A stretch of DNA of 64,000 nt from Maribacter hydrothermalis (lineage in GTDB: Bacteria; Bacteroidota; Bacteroidia; Flavobacteriales; Flavobacteriaceae), in contig NZ_CP018760.1 of the NCBI RefSeq assembly GCF_001913155.1, forward strand, positions 3,906,001 through 3,970,000. Direction: 5' to 3'. The notes beneath the pieces were generated by a model, which was not told the DNA's origin, did no database searches, and saw nothing but the letters and a program-made list of their open reading frames with translations. The first letter of the stretch is position 1; every line of letters begins with the position of its first letter. A program made the translations under genes and the position numbers. Of this stretch, positions 34,687-42,705 are shown piece after piece.

Positions 34687-35451
34687 ATGAGAATAATACC
34701 GGCAATTGATATTATAGATGGTAAATGTGTACGCCTATCAAAGGGTGATTATGATACCAAGAAAATATATAATGAGAATCCGTTAGAGGTTGCGAAGGAG
34801 TTTGAAGCGCACGGTATTCAATATTTACATTTGGTGGATTTGGATGGTGCAAAATCTAAGCATATTGTAAACCATAAAGTGTTAGAACAAATTGCTTCAC
34901 AAACCAATTTAAAAATTGATTTTGGTGGTGGATTAAAGACTGATGAAGATTTGCGTATAGCTTTTGAAAGTGGTGCTAAACAAATTACTGGCGGTAGTAT
35001 TGCGGTAAAAGACCCTAATACTTTCCTTGGTTGGATAGAAAAACATGGTTCAAATAAAATTATTCTTGGCGCAGATGCTATGGATGAAAAAGTAGCAGTT
35101 TCTGGTTGGTTAGAAGAATCTAAAGAAGAATTGATTCCGTTTATACAATCGTATCAGAAAGAAGGAATTCAATATGTTATTTGTACAGATATCAGTAAAG
35201 ATGGTATGTTAGAAGGTCCGTCGTTTGATTTATACAAGAAGATAATTGCCCAAACGGATGTCAGTCTAAGCGCAGTCAAATACCAATCTGTGTTACAAAT
35301 AAAACTAGTCGCTAGTGGCGGAATATCAACTTTTGATGAATTACCTAAATTAGCAGAAATGGGTTGTGAGGGTACTATTATCGGAAAAGCGATTTATGAA
35401 AATAGAATCAGTCTTAAACAACTGGAATCATATATTTTAAGCAATGGATAA
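34687..35451 (+). CDS. hisA: ProFAR isomerase
   Basis: Amadori rearrangement in histidine synthesis; (beta/alpha)8 barrel, 254 residues. Catalytic acids D8 in [17 protein letters not shown] and D168 in [14 protein letters not shown]. Phosphate-binding [11 protein letters not shown] and [11 protein letters not shown]. The segment at about 192-205 ([14 protein letters not shown]), between AQTD and KLVASGG, is not expected in the family and is encoded by bases resembling the GAGCGCAGTCGAG repeat. It falls in the helix-to-strand loop away from the active-site face, so activity may survive. The last 8 bases overlap the DinB start. Confidence 0.94.
   Translation: MRIIPAIDIIDGKCVRLSKGDYDTKKIYNENPLEVAKEFEAHGIQYLHLVDLDGAKSKHIVNHKVLEQIASQTNLKIDFGGGLKTDEDLRIAFESGAKQITGGSIAVKDPNTFLGWIEKHGSNKIILGADAMDEKVAVSGWLEESKEELIPFIQSYQKEGIQYVICTDISKDGMLEGPSFDLYKKIIAQTDVSLSAVKYQSVLQIKLVASGGISTFDELPKLAEMGCEGTIIGKAIYENRISLKQLESYILSNG
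35260..35284 (+). repeat. Diverged GAGCGCAGTCGAG-type repeat inside hisA
   Basis: GTCAGTCTAAGCGCAGTCAA then ATACC. Aligns with GTCTGGTCGAGCGCAGTCGAGACC (31357-31380) over the AGCGCAGTC core and flanks. In frame, it encodes residues 192-200 of HisA. Confidence 0.55.
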
Positions 35452-35983
35452 AGAAACACGTTTAGTCGAGGAAATTGTTGAAAATGCTTTGTATCGTATG
35501 GACGAGAGTACTCGTATGATTAAAAAAAGTCTTGTTGAAATTTCAGAAGAGGAGATTTGGAAAAAGCCTAATCCTTCTTTAAACAGTATGGCAAATCTTA
35601 TTTTGCATTTGTGTGGAAATATGACACAATACGTAATTTCTTCATTGGGTGAAATTGATGATAAAAGGAATAGAGATGTTGAGTTTTCTGTTGATTCAGG
35701 ACTAACGAAGGCGGAGTTATTACATAAATTAGAAGATACGGTAGACTCCGTAAAACGTGTCATTTTTAATACAACAGCCGAAAAGCTGATTAAAGTTAGA
35801 TCTGTTCAAGGAATGTCCTTTTCTGGAGTTGGAGCTATTATGCATGCTGTGGAGCACTACTCATATCATACTGGTCAAATTGCTTTTTATGTAAAATTGA
35901 TAAAAGAAAAGGACTTAGGGTTTTATGAAGGAGTCGATTTGAATATTACAAGCCCCCTAACCCCCAAAGGAGGAATTTCTTGA
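35444..35983 (+). CDS. DinB-like protein inside the his operon
   Basis: 179 residues, DinB/DUF1572-like four-helix fold: [21 protein letters not shown] (about 48-68, first His) and [23 protein letters not shown] (about 130-152, with the His pair). Function unknown; relatives are metal-dependent thiol-using enzymes. Overlaps the hisA end by 8 bases. The last ten residues, [10 protein letters not shown] plus the TGA, are encoded entirely by a C/G-rich repeat (35950-35983), so the native C-terminus has been replaced or extended. Confidence 0.82.
   Translation: MDKETRLVEEIVENALYRMDESTRMIKKSLVEISEEEIWKKPNPSLNSMANLILHLCGNMTQYVISSLGEIDDKRNRDVEFSVDSGLTKAELLHKLEDTVDSVKRVIFNTTAEKLIKVRSVQGMSFSGVGAIMHAVEHYSYHTGQIAFYVKLIKEKDLGFYEGVDLNITSPLTPKGGIS
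35950..35983 (+). repeat. C/G-rich repeat forming the 3' end of the DinB gene
   Basis: AAGCCCCCTAACCCCCAAAG followed by GAGGAATTTCTTGA. Same core words as 33587-33613 (AGCC-CCTAACCCCC). Supplies the last ten codons and stop of the DinB gene. Confidence 0.75.
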
Positions 35984-36029
35984 TTATACAAATGTATTAT
36001 GAGAAAATATAAAATTTTGAGTATTAATT

Positions 36030-36046
36030 CTCCCCTATTGGGGGAG
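36030..36046. repeat. C/G-rich hairpin repeat just before hisF
   Basis: CTCCCC-TATTG-GGGGAG, a six-base stem 14 bases upstream of the hisF ATG. It would sit in the ribosome-loading region and could lower hisF translation. Confidence 0.65.
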
Positions 36047-36060
36047 CTAGAGGTCGCAAT

Positions 36061-36816
36061 ATGTTAGCTAAGAGAATAATTCCTTGTTTAGATATCAAAG
36101 ATGGTAGAACAGTAAAAGGTGTAAATTTCGTTGACTTACGCGATGCAGGTGATCCTGTTGAACTAGCTGAAATTTACAGTCGTGAAGGTGCAGATGAATT
36201 AGTGTTTTTAGACATATCTGCAACGGAACAAAAAAGAAAAACACTAGCAGATTTGGTATATCGCGTAGCGGAGAAAGTGAATATTCCTTTTACCGTTGGT
36301 GGCGGAATTTCATCTGTGGAAGATGTTGATGTTTTACTACAGAATGGTGCTGATAAGGTTTCTATAAATTCATCTGCAGTGAAGAATCCGCAATTGATAA
36401 ACGATTTGGTAGCTAAATTTGGCTCACAATGTATTGTGGTTGCTATAGATGCCAAACAGATTGATGGTGAGTGGATTGTACACTTAGTTGGTGGTAAAGT
36501 GCCAACCGAGCGTAAATTGTTTGAATGGGCAAAGGAAGTAGAAGAGCGTGGAGCTGGAGAAATCTTATTTACTTCTATGGATAATGATGGCACAAAGGAC
36601 GGATTCGCAAATGAAGCCTTGGCAAAATTGTCTACGGAGTTAAATATACCGATAATTGCTTCTGGTGGAGCAGGGAACATACAACATTTTACCGATACTT
36701 TTGTGAAAGGTAAAGCAGATGCAGCGTTAGCGGCAAGTGTTTTTCATTTTAAAGAAATTGGAATTCAAGAATTGAAACTTGAGTTGCAAGAAAATGGGAT
36801 TCCAGTGAGGGTTTAG
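36061..36816 (+). CDS. hisF: Imidazole glycerol phosphate synthase, cyclase subunit
   Basis: Synthase half paired with HisH; forms IGP and AICAR. 251 residues, (beta/alpha)8 barrel. Catalytic D11 in [16 protein letters not shown] and D130 in VVAIDAKQ. Phosphate sites [11 protein letters not shown] and [22 protein letters not shown] is intact. Start at 36061 is the only sensible one. No internal oddity seen, unlike its partners HisH and HisA. Confidence 0.96.
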   Translation: MLAKRIIPCLDIKDGRTVKGVNFVDLRDAGDPVELAEIYSREGADELVFLDISATEQKRKTLADLVYRVAEKVNIPFTVGGGISSVEDVDVLLQNGADKVSINSSAVKNPQLINDLVAKFGSQCIVVAIDAKQIDGEWIVHLVGGKVPTERKLFEWAKEVEERGAGEILFTSMDNDGTKDGFANEALAKLSTELNIPIIASGGAGNIQHFTDTFVKGKADAALAASVFHFKEIGIQELKLELQENGIPVRV

Positions 36817-36847
36817 TTTTTTGTAAACACTGTTCAGTTGGCAGTGC

Positions 36848-36875
36848 CAGTTTACAGTAGGCAGTGTTCAGTTTG
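36848..36875 (+). repeat. 28-base direct repeat, left copy, before racemase gene
   Basis: CAGTTTACAGTAGGCAGTGT then TCAGTTTG. The right copy at 37653-37680 differs at one base. Together they bracket the racemase gene. Confidence 0.85.
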
Positions 36876-36898
36876 AAGTTTTAATATACGAAATGTCG

Positions 36899-36919
36899 CT
36901 TCGGCTACGCTCAGTGACC
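36899..36919 (+). repeat. GAGCGTAGCCGAAG-type repeat before racemase gene
   Basis: Reverse complement reads GGTCACTGAGCGTAGCCGAA then G; it matches 54124-54144 with one difference. An ATG at 36893 just before it opens a frame through the repeat into the racemase gene. Confidence 0.8.
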
Positions 36920-36955
36920 AGATTAAAAAAAGAGAAAGTAATAAAAGATTATACA

Positions 36956-37648
36956 ATGAAAAAAATAGGTCTTATTGGTGGAATCACATGGCAGTCTACT
37001 CAATTGTATTATCAATTATTAAATACCAAATTTGCTGAAGTTCTTGGTGGACAGAGTTCGTGTGAGTGCATTATTGAATCGGTGAATTTTGCTGATATAT
37101 CATCAAAACAAGCTAGTGGAGATTGGGATACATTACATAAACAAATGACAGATATTGCGGTTCGTATAGAAAAGGCAGGAGCAGATATCATTCTTATTTG
37201 TGCTAATACAATGCATCTTAGTGTACCTGCTATCAAAGAAAAAATTAATGTGCCTCTTTTACATATTGCTGAAGTTGCTGGCGAGGCTGTGAAACAAAAG
37301 GGTTGTAAAAAAGTATTATTGTTGGGTACTAAATATACCATGGAGCTTGACTTCTATAAAGATATTTTGAAAAACCAATTTAGTATTGAAGTAATGATTC
37401 CGAATGACGAAGACCGTGAAATAGTTCATTCTATTATTTATACGGAGTTGGCTAAAGGGATAATTACGGCAGTGTCCAAACAACAGTATTTAGATATTAT
37501 AAAAAAGGCTGAAAATGATGGGGCAGAAGGGGTGATTTTAGGTTGTACCGAAATACCTTTGTTAATTCAACAAGAAGATTGTGATATTGTTGTTGTAGAT
37601 ACTACTGAAGAACATGCTTTTGCTGCTGTTAAGTTTGCCCTTGATTAG
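36956..37648 (+). CDS. Aspartate/glutamate racemase family protein
   Basis: 230 residues from the ATG at 36956 (MKKIGLIGGITWQST, the expected family start). The two catalytic cysteines are C82 in LICANTMHLS and C197 in LGCTEIPLL, so a PLP-independent racemase is likely; aspartate is the usual substrate for this subgroup. An in-frame ATG at 36893 would add 21 residues coded by a repeat; I prefer 36956. The gene is bracketed by 28-base direct repeats and lies between hisF and hisIE, a place where it has no pathway reason to be, so it looks like an insertion. Confidence 0.87.
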   Translation: MKKIGLIGGITWQSTQLYYQLLNTKFAEVLGGQSSCECIIESVNFADISSKQASGDWDTLHKQMTDIAVRIEKAGADIILICANTMHLSVPAIKEKINVPLLHIAEVAGEAVKQKGCKKVLLLGTKYTMELDFYKDILKNQFSIEVMIPNDEDREIVHSIIYTELAKGIITAVSKQQYLDIIKKAENDGAEGVILGCTEIPLLIQQEDCDIVVVDTTEEHAFAAVKFALD

Positions 37649-37652
37649 TATA

Positions 37653-37680
37653 CAGTTTACAGTAGGCAGTGCTCAGTTTG
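37653..37680 (+). repeat. 28-base direct repeat, right copy, after racemase gene
   Basis: Same 28-mer as 36848-36875 with C for T at one position, starting five bases after the racemase stop. Followed immediately by CGCAGTCGAAGG, a partial GAGCGCAGTCGAG-type repeat. Confidence 0.85.
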
Positions 37681-37734
37681 CGCAGTCGAAGGTTAAGAAC
37701 ATGATTAATAGAATTGAAATAGAATAAAGAGATT

Positions 37735-38343
37735 ATGGAGTTTAATATACCAGATTGGGAGAAAATGAGTGACGGATTAGTACCTGCAATCATACAAGAT
37801 GCACGTACTAAGAATGTATTGATGCTTGGCTATATGAATGCCGAAGCTTTGAAGAAAACAACTGAAAGTGGTAAGGTTACTTTTTTTAGTCGCTCTAAGC
37901 AACGCTTATGGACCAAAGGAGAGGAAAGTGGGAATTTTTTGAATTTAGTTTCCATTAAAAATGACTGTGACGATGATTCTCTTTTAATTACGGTAAATCC
38001 GGTTGGACCTACATGTCATACGGGAACAGATACATGTTGGAAAGAAGAAAATAATTCACAATTCGGATTTTTTTCGGAGTTAGAAGATACTATTAAAGAA
38101 AGAAGAACTACTGCCGATGATAGCAAATCTTATGTAGCTTCATTATTCAAAAAAGGAATTAATAAAATTGCCCAAAAAGTCGGGGAGGAAGCGGTAGAAA
38201 CAGTAATTGAAGCAATGGATAATAATGATGAGTTATTCCTATATGAAAGTGCAGATTTATTATTTCACTATTTAATGTTACTACAAGCAAAAGGATTTAC
38301 TCTTAAAGATATTGAGGCGGAATTAATGAATCGTAAAAAGTAA
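37735..38343 (+). CDS. hisI: Bifunctional phosphoribosyl-AMP cyclohydrolase / phosphoribosyl-ATP pyrophosphatase
   Basis: Second and third histidine steps in one 202-residue protein (HisIE). HisI part (about 1-110): LMLGYMNAEAL, TFFSRSKQRLWTKGE, and zinc-binding Cys of DCDDDSL and CHTGTDTCWKE. HisE part (about 115-202): all-helical KKGINKIAQKVGEEAVETVI, with the metal-binding Glu residues, and ESADLLFHYLML. Last gene of the operon. Confidence 0.96.
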   Translation: MEFNIPDWEKMSDGLVPAIIQDARTKNVLMLGYMNAEALKKTTESGKVTFFSRSKQRLWTKGEESGNFLNLVSIKNDCDDDSLLITVNPVGPTCHTGTDTCWKEENNSQFGFFSELEDTIKERRTTADDSKSYVASLFKKGINKIAQKVGEEAVETVIEAMDNNDELFLYESADLLFHYLMLLQAKGFTLKDIEAELMNRKK

Positions 38344-38357
38344 TTCAACAGATTCTA

Positions 38358-39089
38358 TTATTTTTTATTTACTGAATAAGCGGTTAAATAAGTGTTTGCA
38401 GTAAGATGCATAGTGCCCATTTTTAATCGCTTTTTTAATTGATGTAAGACTTCACTATATACATCATCACTTCTAAATTTTGTAGCAACTCTATTGTAGT
38501 CTTCTTTTGATGCTAGTAATAAATGTGCTAAATCTGATATGGATATTTCAAACTGAACGGAATGTTTGAAATTTTCAACTTGGTTTATATATTGCCCGTC
38601 TAATCCTGAGAAGTTGGTGGAATGGTTGTAATCACTAGTAGTAAGCACATTAGCATCAAACCCTAATAACTTAAAAGCATCTTCCATAAGTACTTCAAAA
38701 TCGTAAATGATTATTTTACTATTGTTTTTTGATACTCGAATTGTTTCATTCAATAACTCTTGCGATTTGGCATAAAATAAAGATCCAGCAAAAGTGACAA
38801 TATCAAAAATATCAATTGGAAAATCTAATTTGTTTTGCTGCATTAATTGATAAGAAATTTTTGTCTGAATAATGGACTTATTTATCATTTCTTCACTTGG
38901 ATCCACGCCAATCACTTTTGAGCAATAGGATGACAAACTGATGGCGGACTGACCCGTGCCACATCCTATATCTAAACCTAATTCAAAATATTCATCCGAA
39001 TGTAAATAAGATTTTAATATTTGAGCATGTAAAGATGGTCTATAAGAAGCGTAGTGTAATGCCGTAATTGAATCGTATTCTTTGTTCAT
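38358..39089 (-). CDS. SAM-dependent methyltransferase
   Basis: 243 residues. Class I Rossmann motif GLDIGCGTGQSAISL (about 38-52), acidic ribose-binding VIGVDPSEEMI (about 60-70), and FDIVTFAGSLFYA as motif IV. Substrate unknown; resembles small-molecule or tRNA-type methyltransferases of the UbiE/Methyltransf_11 group. Convergent with hisIE (14-base gap) and followed upstream by a GNAT gene on the same strand, five bases away. Confidence 0.82.
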   Translation of the reverse strand: MNKEYDSITALHYASYRPSLHAQILKSYLHSDEYFELGLDIGCGTGQSAISLSSYCSKVIGVDPSEEMINKSIIQTKISYQLMQQNKLDFPIDIFDIVTFAGSLFYAKSQELLNETIRVSKNNSKIIIYDFEVLMEDAFKLLGFDANVLTTSDYNHSTNFSGLDGQYINQVENFKHSVQFEISISDLAHLLLASKEDYNRVATKFRSDDVYSEVLHQLKKRLKMGTMHLTANTYLTAYSVNKK

Positions 39090-39094
39090 TAAGG

Positions 39095-39532
39095 TTAAGG
39101 TAAGATTCTTTCCATAACTACAAAATCGATTCCGCCTTTAACATAGGTTTCATCAGTTATTATCATCCCGAATTTGGTATAAAAATCAGACTTATTTTGT
39201 CTGGCATTGCACCAAATTCTATTTAGCGATTCTTCAGATGCAATTCTCATTATTTCATTTAATAATGTACTACCATAACCTTTACCTTGGTGTTTTTTTA
39301 ATGTGGCAAACTTTCTAAATTGTGCTTCTCCGTCGTTGATAAATAAAGATATAACTGAAATTAGTTCGTTGTTTACAAAGAGTCCGTAATGTAGACCTTC
39401 ATCGTCTTTAGGTAATTTTACGTAATCTAAAGGCTTAGTTGGCCACATTACCTCATGCCTAATTGGTAAGGTTTCCTGAGAAGTGATTTGTACAATTTTT
39501 GGGTTCATAATTGATATGATGCTACGACCCAA
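39095..39532 (-). CDS. GNAT family acetyltransferase
   Basis: 145 residues. N-terminal QITSQETLPIRHEVMWPTKP, then LFVNNELISVISLF, RKFATLKKHQGKGYGSTLLN with the acetyl-CoA loop QGKGYG (about 84-89), and FYTKFGMIITDETYVKGGIDF near the end. This resembles the ElaA/YjgM-like groups; substrate unknown. Probably co-transcribed with the methyltransferase gene downstream. Confidence 0.85.
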   Translation of the reverse strand: MGRSIISIMNPKIVQITSQETLPIRHEVMWPTKPLDYVKLPKDDEGLHYGLFVNNELISVISLFINDGEAQFRKFATLKKHQGKGYGSTLLNEIMRIASEESLNRIWCNARQNKSDFYTKFGMIITDETYVKGGIDFVVMERILP

Positions 39533-39551
39533 ATATACTTATGTATTTGTG

Positions 39552-39746
39552 TTATTCAAGCACTAAACAATCTTGTACCTCACTAATTGAAACCCATTTA
39601 AACTTGATAGGTGACCAGGCTTCTTGGCGATTTTTGTTATCTGAAGTTTTATCTTTTATGTATACTTGATCATGTTCAGTAAATACATACTGGGTTTCAA
39701 TTACTTCTTGCGAATAGACTTTGGTAGTTTTCTTCTTTTTAATCAT
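39552..39746 (-). CDS. Small hypothetical protein coupled to beta-barrel gene
   Basis: 64 residues, basic at the start (MIKKKKTTKVYSQEV), with FTEHDQVYIKDKTSDNKN in the middle and WVSISEVQDCLVLE at the end. No family recognised. Its ATG overlaps the stop of the upstream beta-barrel gene in an ATGA arrangement, which supports real translation. Confidence 0.6.
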   Translation of the reverse strand: MIKKKKTTKVYSQEVIETQYVFTEHDQVYIKDKTSDNKNRQEAWSPIKFKWVSISEVQDCLVLE

Positions 39747-40411
39747 TGCACGTTTTTCTTATAACGGTTACGCCCCATATTAAATATGCCAACCTTTACA
39801 CCTATACCGGCTGAGAAACCATTTATTCGGGTAATTCTAGTTGGAGGTAAATCTATTCTACTGGAAAAGCGATATTTTACTCCTGCCTCTAATTGTAAGT
39901 ATCTTGAAATATTAAATAATGCATTAATGCCAGGTTCCGCAACAAATACGGCATCAATATCATCTTCGGTAAGGTCCTCGACATAGCTTTCATCATTCCT
40001 AAATTTATTATCGACATAACCCACGGCTCCTGCACCTAATAATAACGGAAAAGATAAATTAATCCTTCTTTTGCTAAAAAAAATAGGTTCCAAATGCAAA
40101 CCACCATAAACGGCAATTAAGTCTTCATATCTAGAAAGACTATTGTTGTAGATATCTTGTTCTGAGTATAGAAAATTACTGGCAAAGCCAACTTCAAATT
40201 GTTGATTGGCAACATAGGCAATTTTTAGTCCGCCGTTATATGCATTTCCGCCATCAATTTCTCCTAAGCCCATATTTATACCAACATAGACGCCATGTAC
40301 GACATTATTACGGTCATTAAATTCAAGATAATCGTCCGTTTCTTCTTGTCCGTAGCTTGTTAAAACGGACATGAAAACTAATACTAATAGGCTAATTTGT
40401 AGTGGTCTCAT
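39743..40411 (-). CDS. Outer-membrane beta-barrel protein
   Basis: 222 residues. Signal peptide (about 1-21, ISLLVLVFMSVLTSYGQ), then alternating amphipathic strands such as VHGVYVGINMGLGEID, GLKIAYVANQQFEVGFASNF and LQLEAGVKYRFSSRIDL, ending FSAGIGVKVGIF. Fits a small eight- or ten-stranded outer-membrane barrel. Ligand or role unknown. Overlaps the small downstream gene by four bases. Confidence 0.8.
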   Translation of the reverse strand: MRPLQISLLVLVFMSVLTSYGQEETDDYLEFNDRNNVVHGVYVGINMGLGEIDGGNAYNGGLKIAYVANQQFEVGFASNFLYSEQDIYNNSLSRYEDLIAVYGGLHLEPIFFSKRRINLSFPLLLGAGAVGYVDNKFRNDESYVEDLTEDDIDAVFVAEPGINALFNISRYLQLEAGVKYRFSSRIDLPPTRITRINGFSAGIGVKVGIFNMGRNRYKKNVQ

Positions 40412-40545
40412 TACTGTTTGATTTTTGATTGACTACCTAATAGACAACCTAAGTCGCAAATAGTTGCATCAAAAACCGATATTTTTTAAATAAAACCCAA
40501 ATTTCAATGTTTTGTTGTGTACGTTAAAGGCTAATTACTTTAATG

Positions 40546-40860
40546 TTAGTTATTTGTAGTGTCATTTGCGCCCCATGAGTCTAAACTTAATAATACGCTT
40601 TTAAGTGATGTCCCGCGCTCACTTAAACTGTATTCTACCTTTGGTGGTACCACAGGAAATACCTCTCTCGTGATTAATCCGTCTTTTTCTAACTCTCGTA
40701 CGGTTTGGGTAAACATTTTGTTAGATATGCCTGGCACTTTTTTCTGAAGCATACCAGAGCGAACCGGACCTTCTAATAGATGAAAAAGTACTATTGGTTT
40801 CCACTTTGTGCCAATTAAATTCATGGTATGATCTAACGGGCAATAATTTTTTGAATTCAT
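40546..40860 (-). CDS. HxlR-type winged-helix regulator
   Basis: 104 residues. CPLDHTMNLIGTKWKPIVLF (about 6-25) with the N-terminal Cys used as a redox or electrophile sensor in HxlR/MarR-like relatives, then GPVRSGMLQKKVPGISNKMF and TQTVRELEKDGLITREVF, the winged helix, and VEYSLSERGTSLKSVLLSL. Divergent from the VOC gene with a 116-base spacer holding an inverted repeat, so it likely controls itself and that gene. Confidence 0.9.
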   Translation of the reverse strand: MNSKNYCPLDHTMNLIGTKWKPIVLFHLLEGPVRSGMLQKKVPGISNKMFTQTVRELEKDGLITREVFPVVPPKVEYSLSERGTSLKSVLLSLDSWGANDTTNN

Positions 40861-40929
40861 ATTAAGTATAACTATTTATAAAACAGCAATTAACTCTTTT
40901 TGTTAACTATAGTACTTTTTGGTAAGTTA

Positions 40930-40944
40930 TTGCCTATAAGGCAA
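40930..40944. promoter_or_regulatory. Inverted repeat between HxlR and VOC genes
   Basis: TTGCCT-ATA-AGGCAA, a perfect six-base inverted repeat 32 bases upstream of the VOC ATG. Nearby GTTAACTATAGTAC and AGTATAACTAT words give a second possible dyad. Candidate HxlR operator. Confidence 0.5.
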
Positions 40945-40976
40945 ATATAGATTTATTTTGTATTAAAATTAGAACT

Positions 40977-41489
40977 ATGGATAAGAATAAAGAATACCCA
41001 AAATCATTTTCACATATTGGTATTACTGTTCCTGATTTAGAGAAAGCTGTAAAATTTTACTCAGAGGTAATGGGCTGGTATGTAATTATGAAACCGTCAA
41101 AAATTCTAAAAGAGAAAGAAACCGCAATTGGTTTAATGTGTATCGACGTTTTTGGAGATGACTGGGAAGAGTTTGAAATTGCCCATATGTCTACATCTGA
41201 TGGAATCGGAGTAGAATTATTCTCTTTTCCTCATGGAAAAAAGGAAGCACCGGAATTTAATCCATTTAATACTGGCTTATTCCACTTTTGTATACAAGAC
41301 CCAAATATGGAAGACTTGGTTGCTAAAATAGTAGCACATGGTGGTAAACAGCGTATGCCAATTCGTTCTTATTACCCAAATGCGAAGCCATACAAAATGT
41401 GCTATGTAGAAGATCCTTTTGGGATTGTATTTGAAATTTATACGCACAGTTACGAATTAACGTATTCTTCTGGAGCATATACCGAATAA
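40977..41489 (+). CDS. VOC family (glyoxalase-like) protein
   Basis: 170 residues, vicinal-oxygen-chelate fold in two beta-alpha-beta-beta-beta modules: FSHIGITVPDLEKAVKFYSE (about 11-30, first His ligand) and LFHFCIQDPNMEDLVAKI with YVEDPFGIVFEIYTHSYE at the end carrying the last Glu ligand. Relatives include lactoylglutathione lyase and dioxygenases. Paired with a divergent HxlR regulator that may sense an electrophile, so detoxification is plausible but inferred. Confidence 0.85.
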   Translation: MDKNKEYPKSFSHIGITVPDLEKAVKFYSEVMGWYVIMKPSKILKEKETAIGLMCIDVFGDDWEEFEIAHMSTSDGIGVELFSFPHGKKEAPEFNPFNTGLFHFCIQDPNMEDLVAKIVAHGGKQRMPIRSYYPNAKPYKMCYVEDPFGIVFEIYTHSYELTYSSGAYTE

Positions 41490-41661
41490 ACAGAAAATTT
41501 GGTATTAAATTAAGCGATAGGTTGTATTTACCCCACTAATAGCTTTTTATTTTAAAACGACTCAATTGTTATTTAACCGATTGAAAGCGAAAAATAATTT
41601 TTATTTTTTTTATATTTATCTATCTCTCAGATTGTTTCATCTCAAAATTTTTTACCAAATC

Positions 41662-42675
41662 ATGAAAATATCTGTTATTTTATTTAGAGTATTATTTTTA
41701 GGTCTTACTTGGCTACTTTTCACTTCCTTTTTTCAAACGTCTAAACCCAACGGTATAAATGAAGCAAATGATTACGAACTTTTGGAGTTAAATACAGACG
41801 GACTCTATTTCGCTGAGTTTTATGATTACATTTTTAGAGGTCATTTTGAAGAGCTAGATATAAATAGGGGGGATATGCGGTTTTTACTAATATTTGACCA
41901 GTATTTACGGGCTTATGGCGCGCAATGTGCTGGTAATCTACCTGCTGATAAAGTAGAAATTATGAATGAGGAATGTGCAACTGAAGAGGTTACTAAAAAT
42001 GGATGGGGAGATGTAATAAGTAGAGTGTGTATAAAATATGTTTGGGTTGGTAGTGGAATTTATGCTAAACCAGAACTTTACGAGGCTTATGCAGAAATTG
42101 ATCAAATACAAAGATTTAAAGGATTAGGAACGATGATGCAAATGATTACCGATCCCAATGGTATGGGAAATTCGGTTGATATGATACATAAAACCAACGG
42201 GCTAAAAGGTGATATGGGTAAAATATTTAAGCTAAATGCTTGTGATAGTCCAGGTTTAAAAAGATTTGAAGAAAACTTGAAATTGTTTGCTTTGAACAAA
42301 CCAGCAGTCAGAATGGATAAAGTTAGTAAGTATACTACAATGAAGAAAACTGGCGGACCAACAGGTTCTCAGGACTTTAATAAGCTAATTAATGATTTAG
42401 TTTATGACCAATCTAAAACATGGTCTTTTAACAGATATAATGAGGGGAGTGTTTCTGGGGTAACTACTTCATCTAGGGATAGCGAAGGCAGGCCAAGAGA
42501 GCTAAGCGCAAATTACAGTTTTTCAGGATTTAGTGGAAATAATAAGGGCTCCGTGCGTATAACTTTCGAAAACGGATTACCTAAGTGTATTTATTTCTAT
42601 GATTTTCCGCAGAATTGTAAAACACCAAATAGTAGTATTATATCTACTTATGCCCAAGGGGAATACGCAAATTAG
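41662..42675 (+). CDS. Secreted protein of unknown function
   Basis: 337 residues from the ATG at 41662. An in-frame TTG at 41566 would add 32 residues, but MKISVILFRVLFLGLTWLLF starting at 41662 is a good signal peptide, so I choose it. The mature part has two paired-cysteine areas (GAQCAGNLPADKVEIMNEEC, CIYFYDFPQNC) and a Gly/Ser-rich stretch with GPTGSQDF. No family recognised. Convergent with the sigma-operon gene at 42706. Confidence 0.6.
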   Translation: MKISVILFRVLFLGLTWLLFTSFFQTSKPNGINEANDYELLELNTDGLYFAEFYDYIFRGHFEELDINRGDMRFLLIFDQYLRAYGAQCAGNLPADKVEIMNEECATEEVTKNGWGDVISRVCIKYVWVGSGIYAKPELYEAYAEIDQIQRFKGLGTMMQMITDPNGMGNSVDMIHKTNGLKGDMGKIFKLNACDSPGLKRFEENLKLFALNKPAVRMDKVSKYTTMKKTGGPTGSQDFNKLINDLVYDQSKTWSFNRYNEGSVSGVTTSSRDSEGRPRELSANYSFSGFSGNNKGSVRITFENGLPKCIYFYDFPQNCKTPNSSIISTYAQGEYAN

Positions 42676-42705
42676 GTGTCATAGTATTTTAGTAATTGAA
42701 ACAGT

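Noticed and set aside
36174..36680. 168-codon minus-strand frame inside hisF
   Set aside because: Long, but antisense to an intact conserved gene and without a family resemblance or promoter.
36893..36955. Earlier ATG for the racemase gene
   Set aside because: The 21 added residues are encoded by a repeat and do not belong to the family; the ATG at 36956 gives the expected start. Kept as a note because it shows a repeat offering a start codon.
41566..41661. TTG start giving 32 extra residues to the secreted protein at 41662
   Set aside because: The ATG at 41662 begins a standard signal peptide; the extension would bury it.
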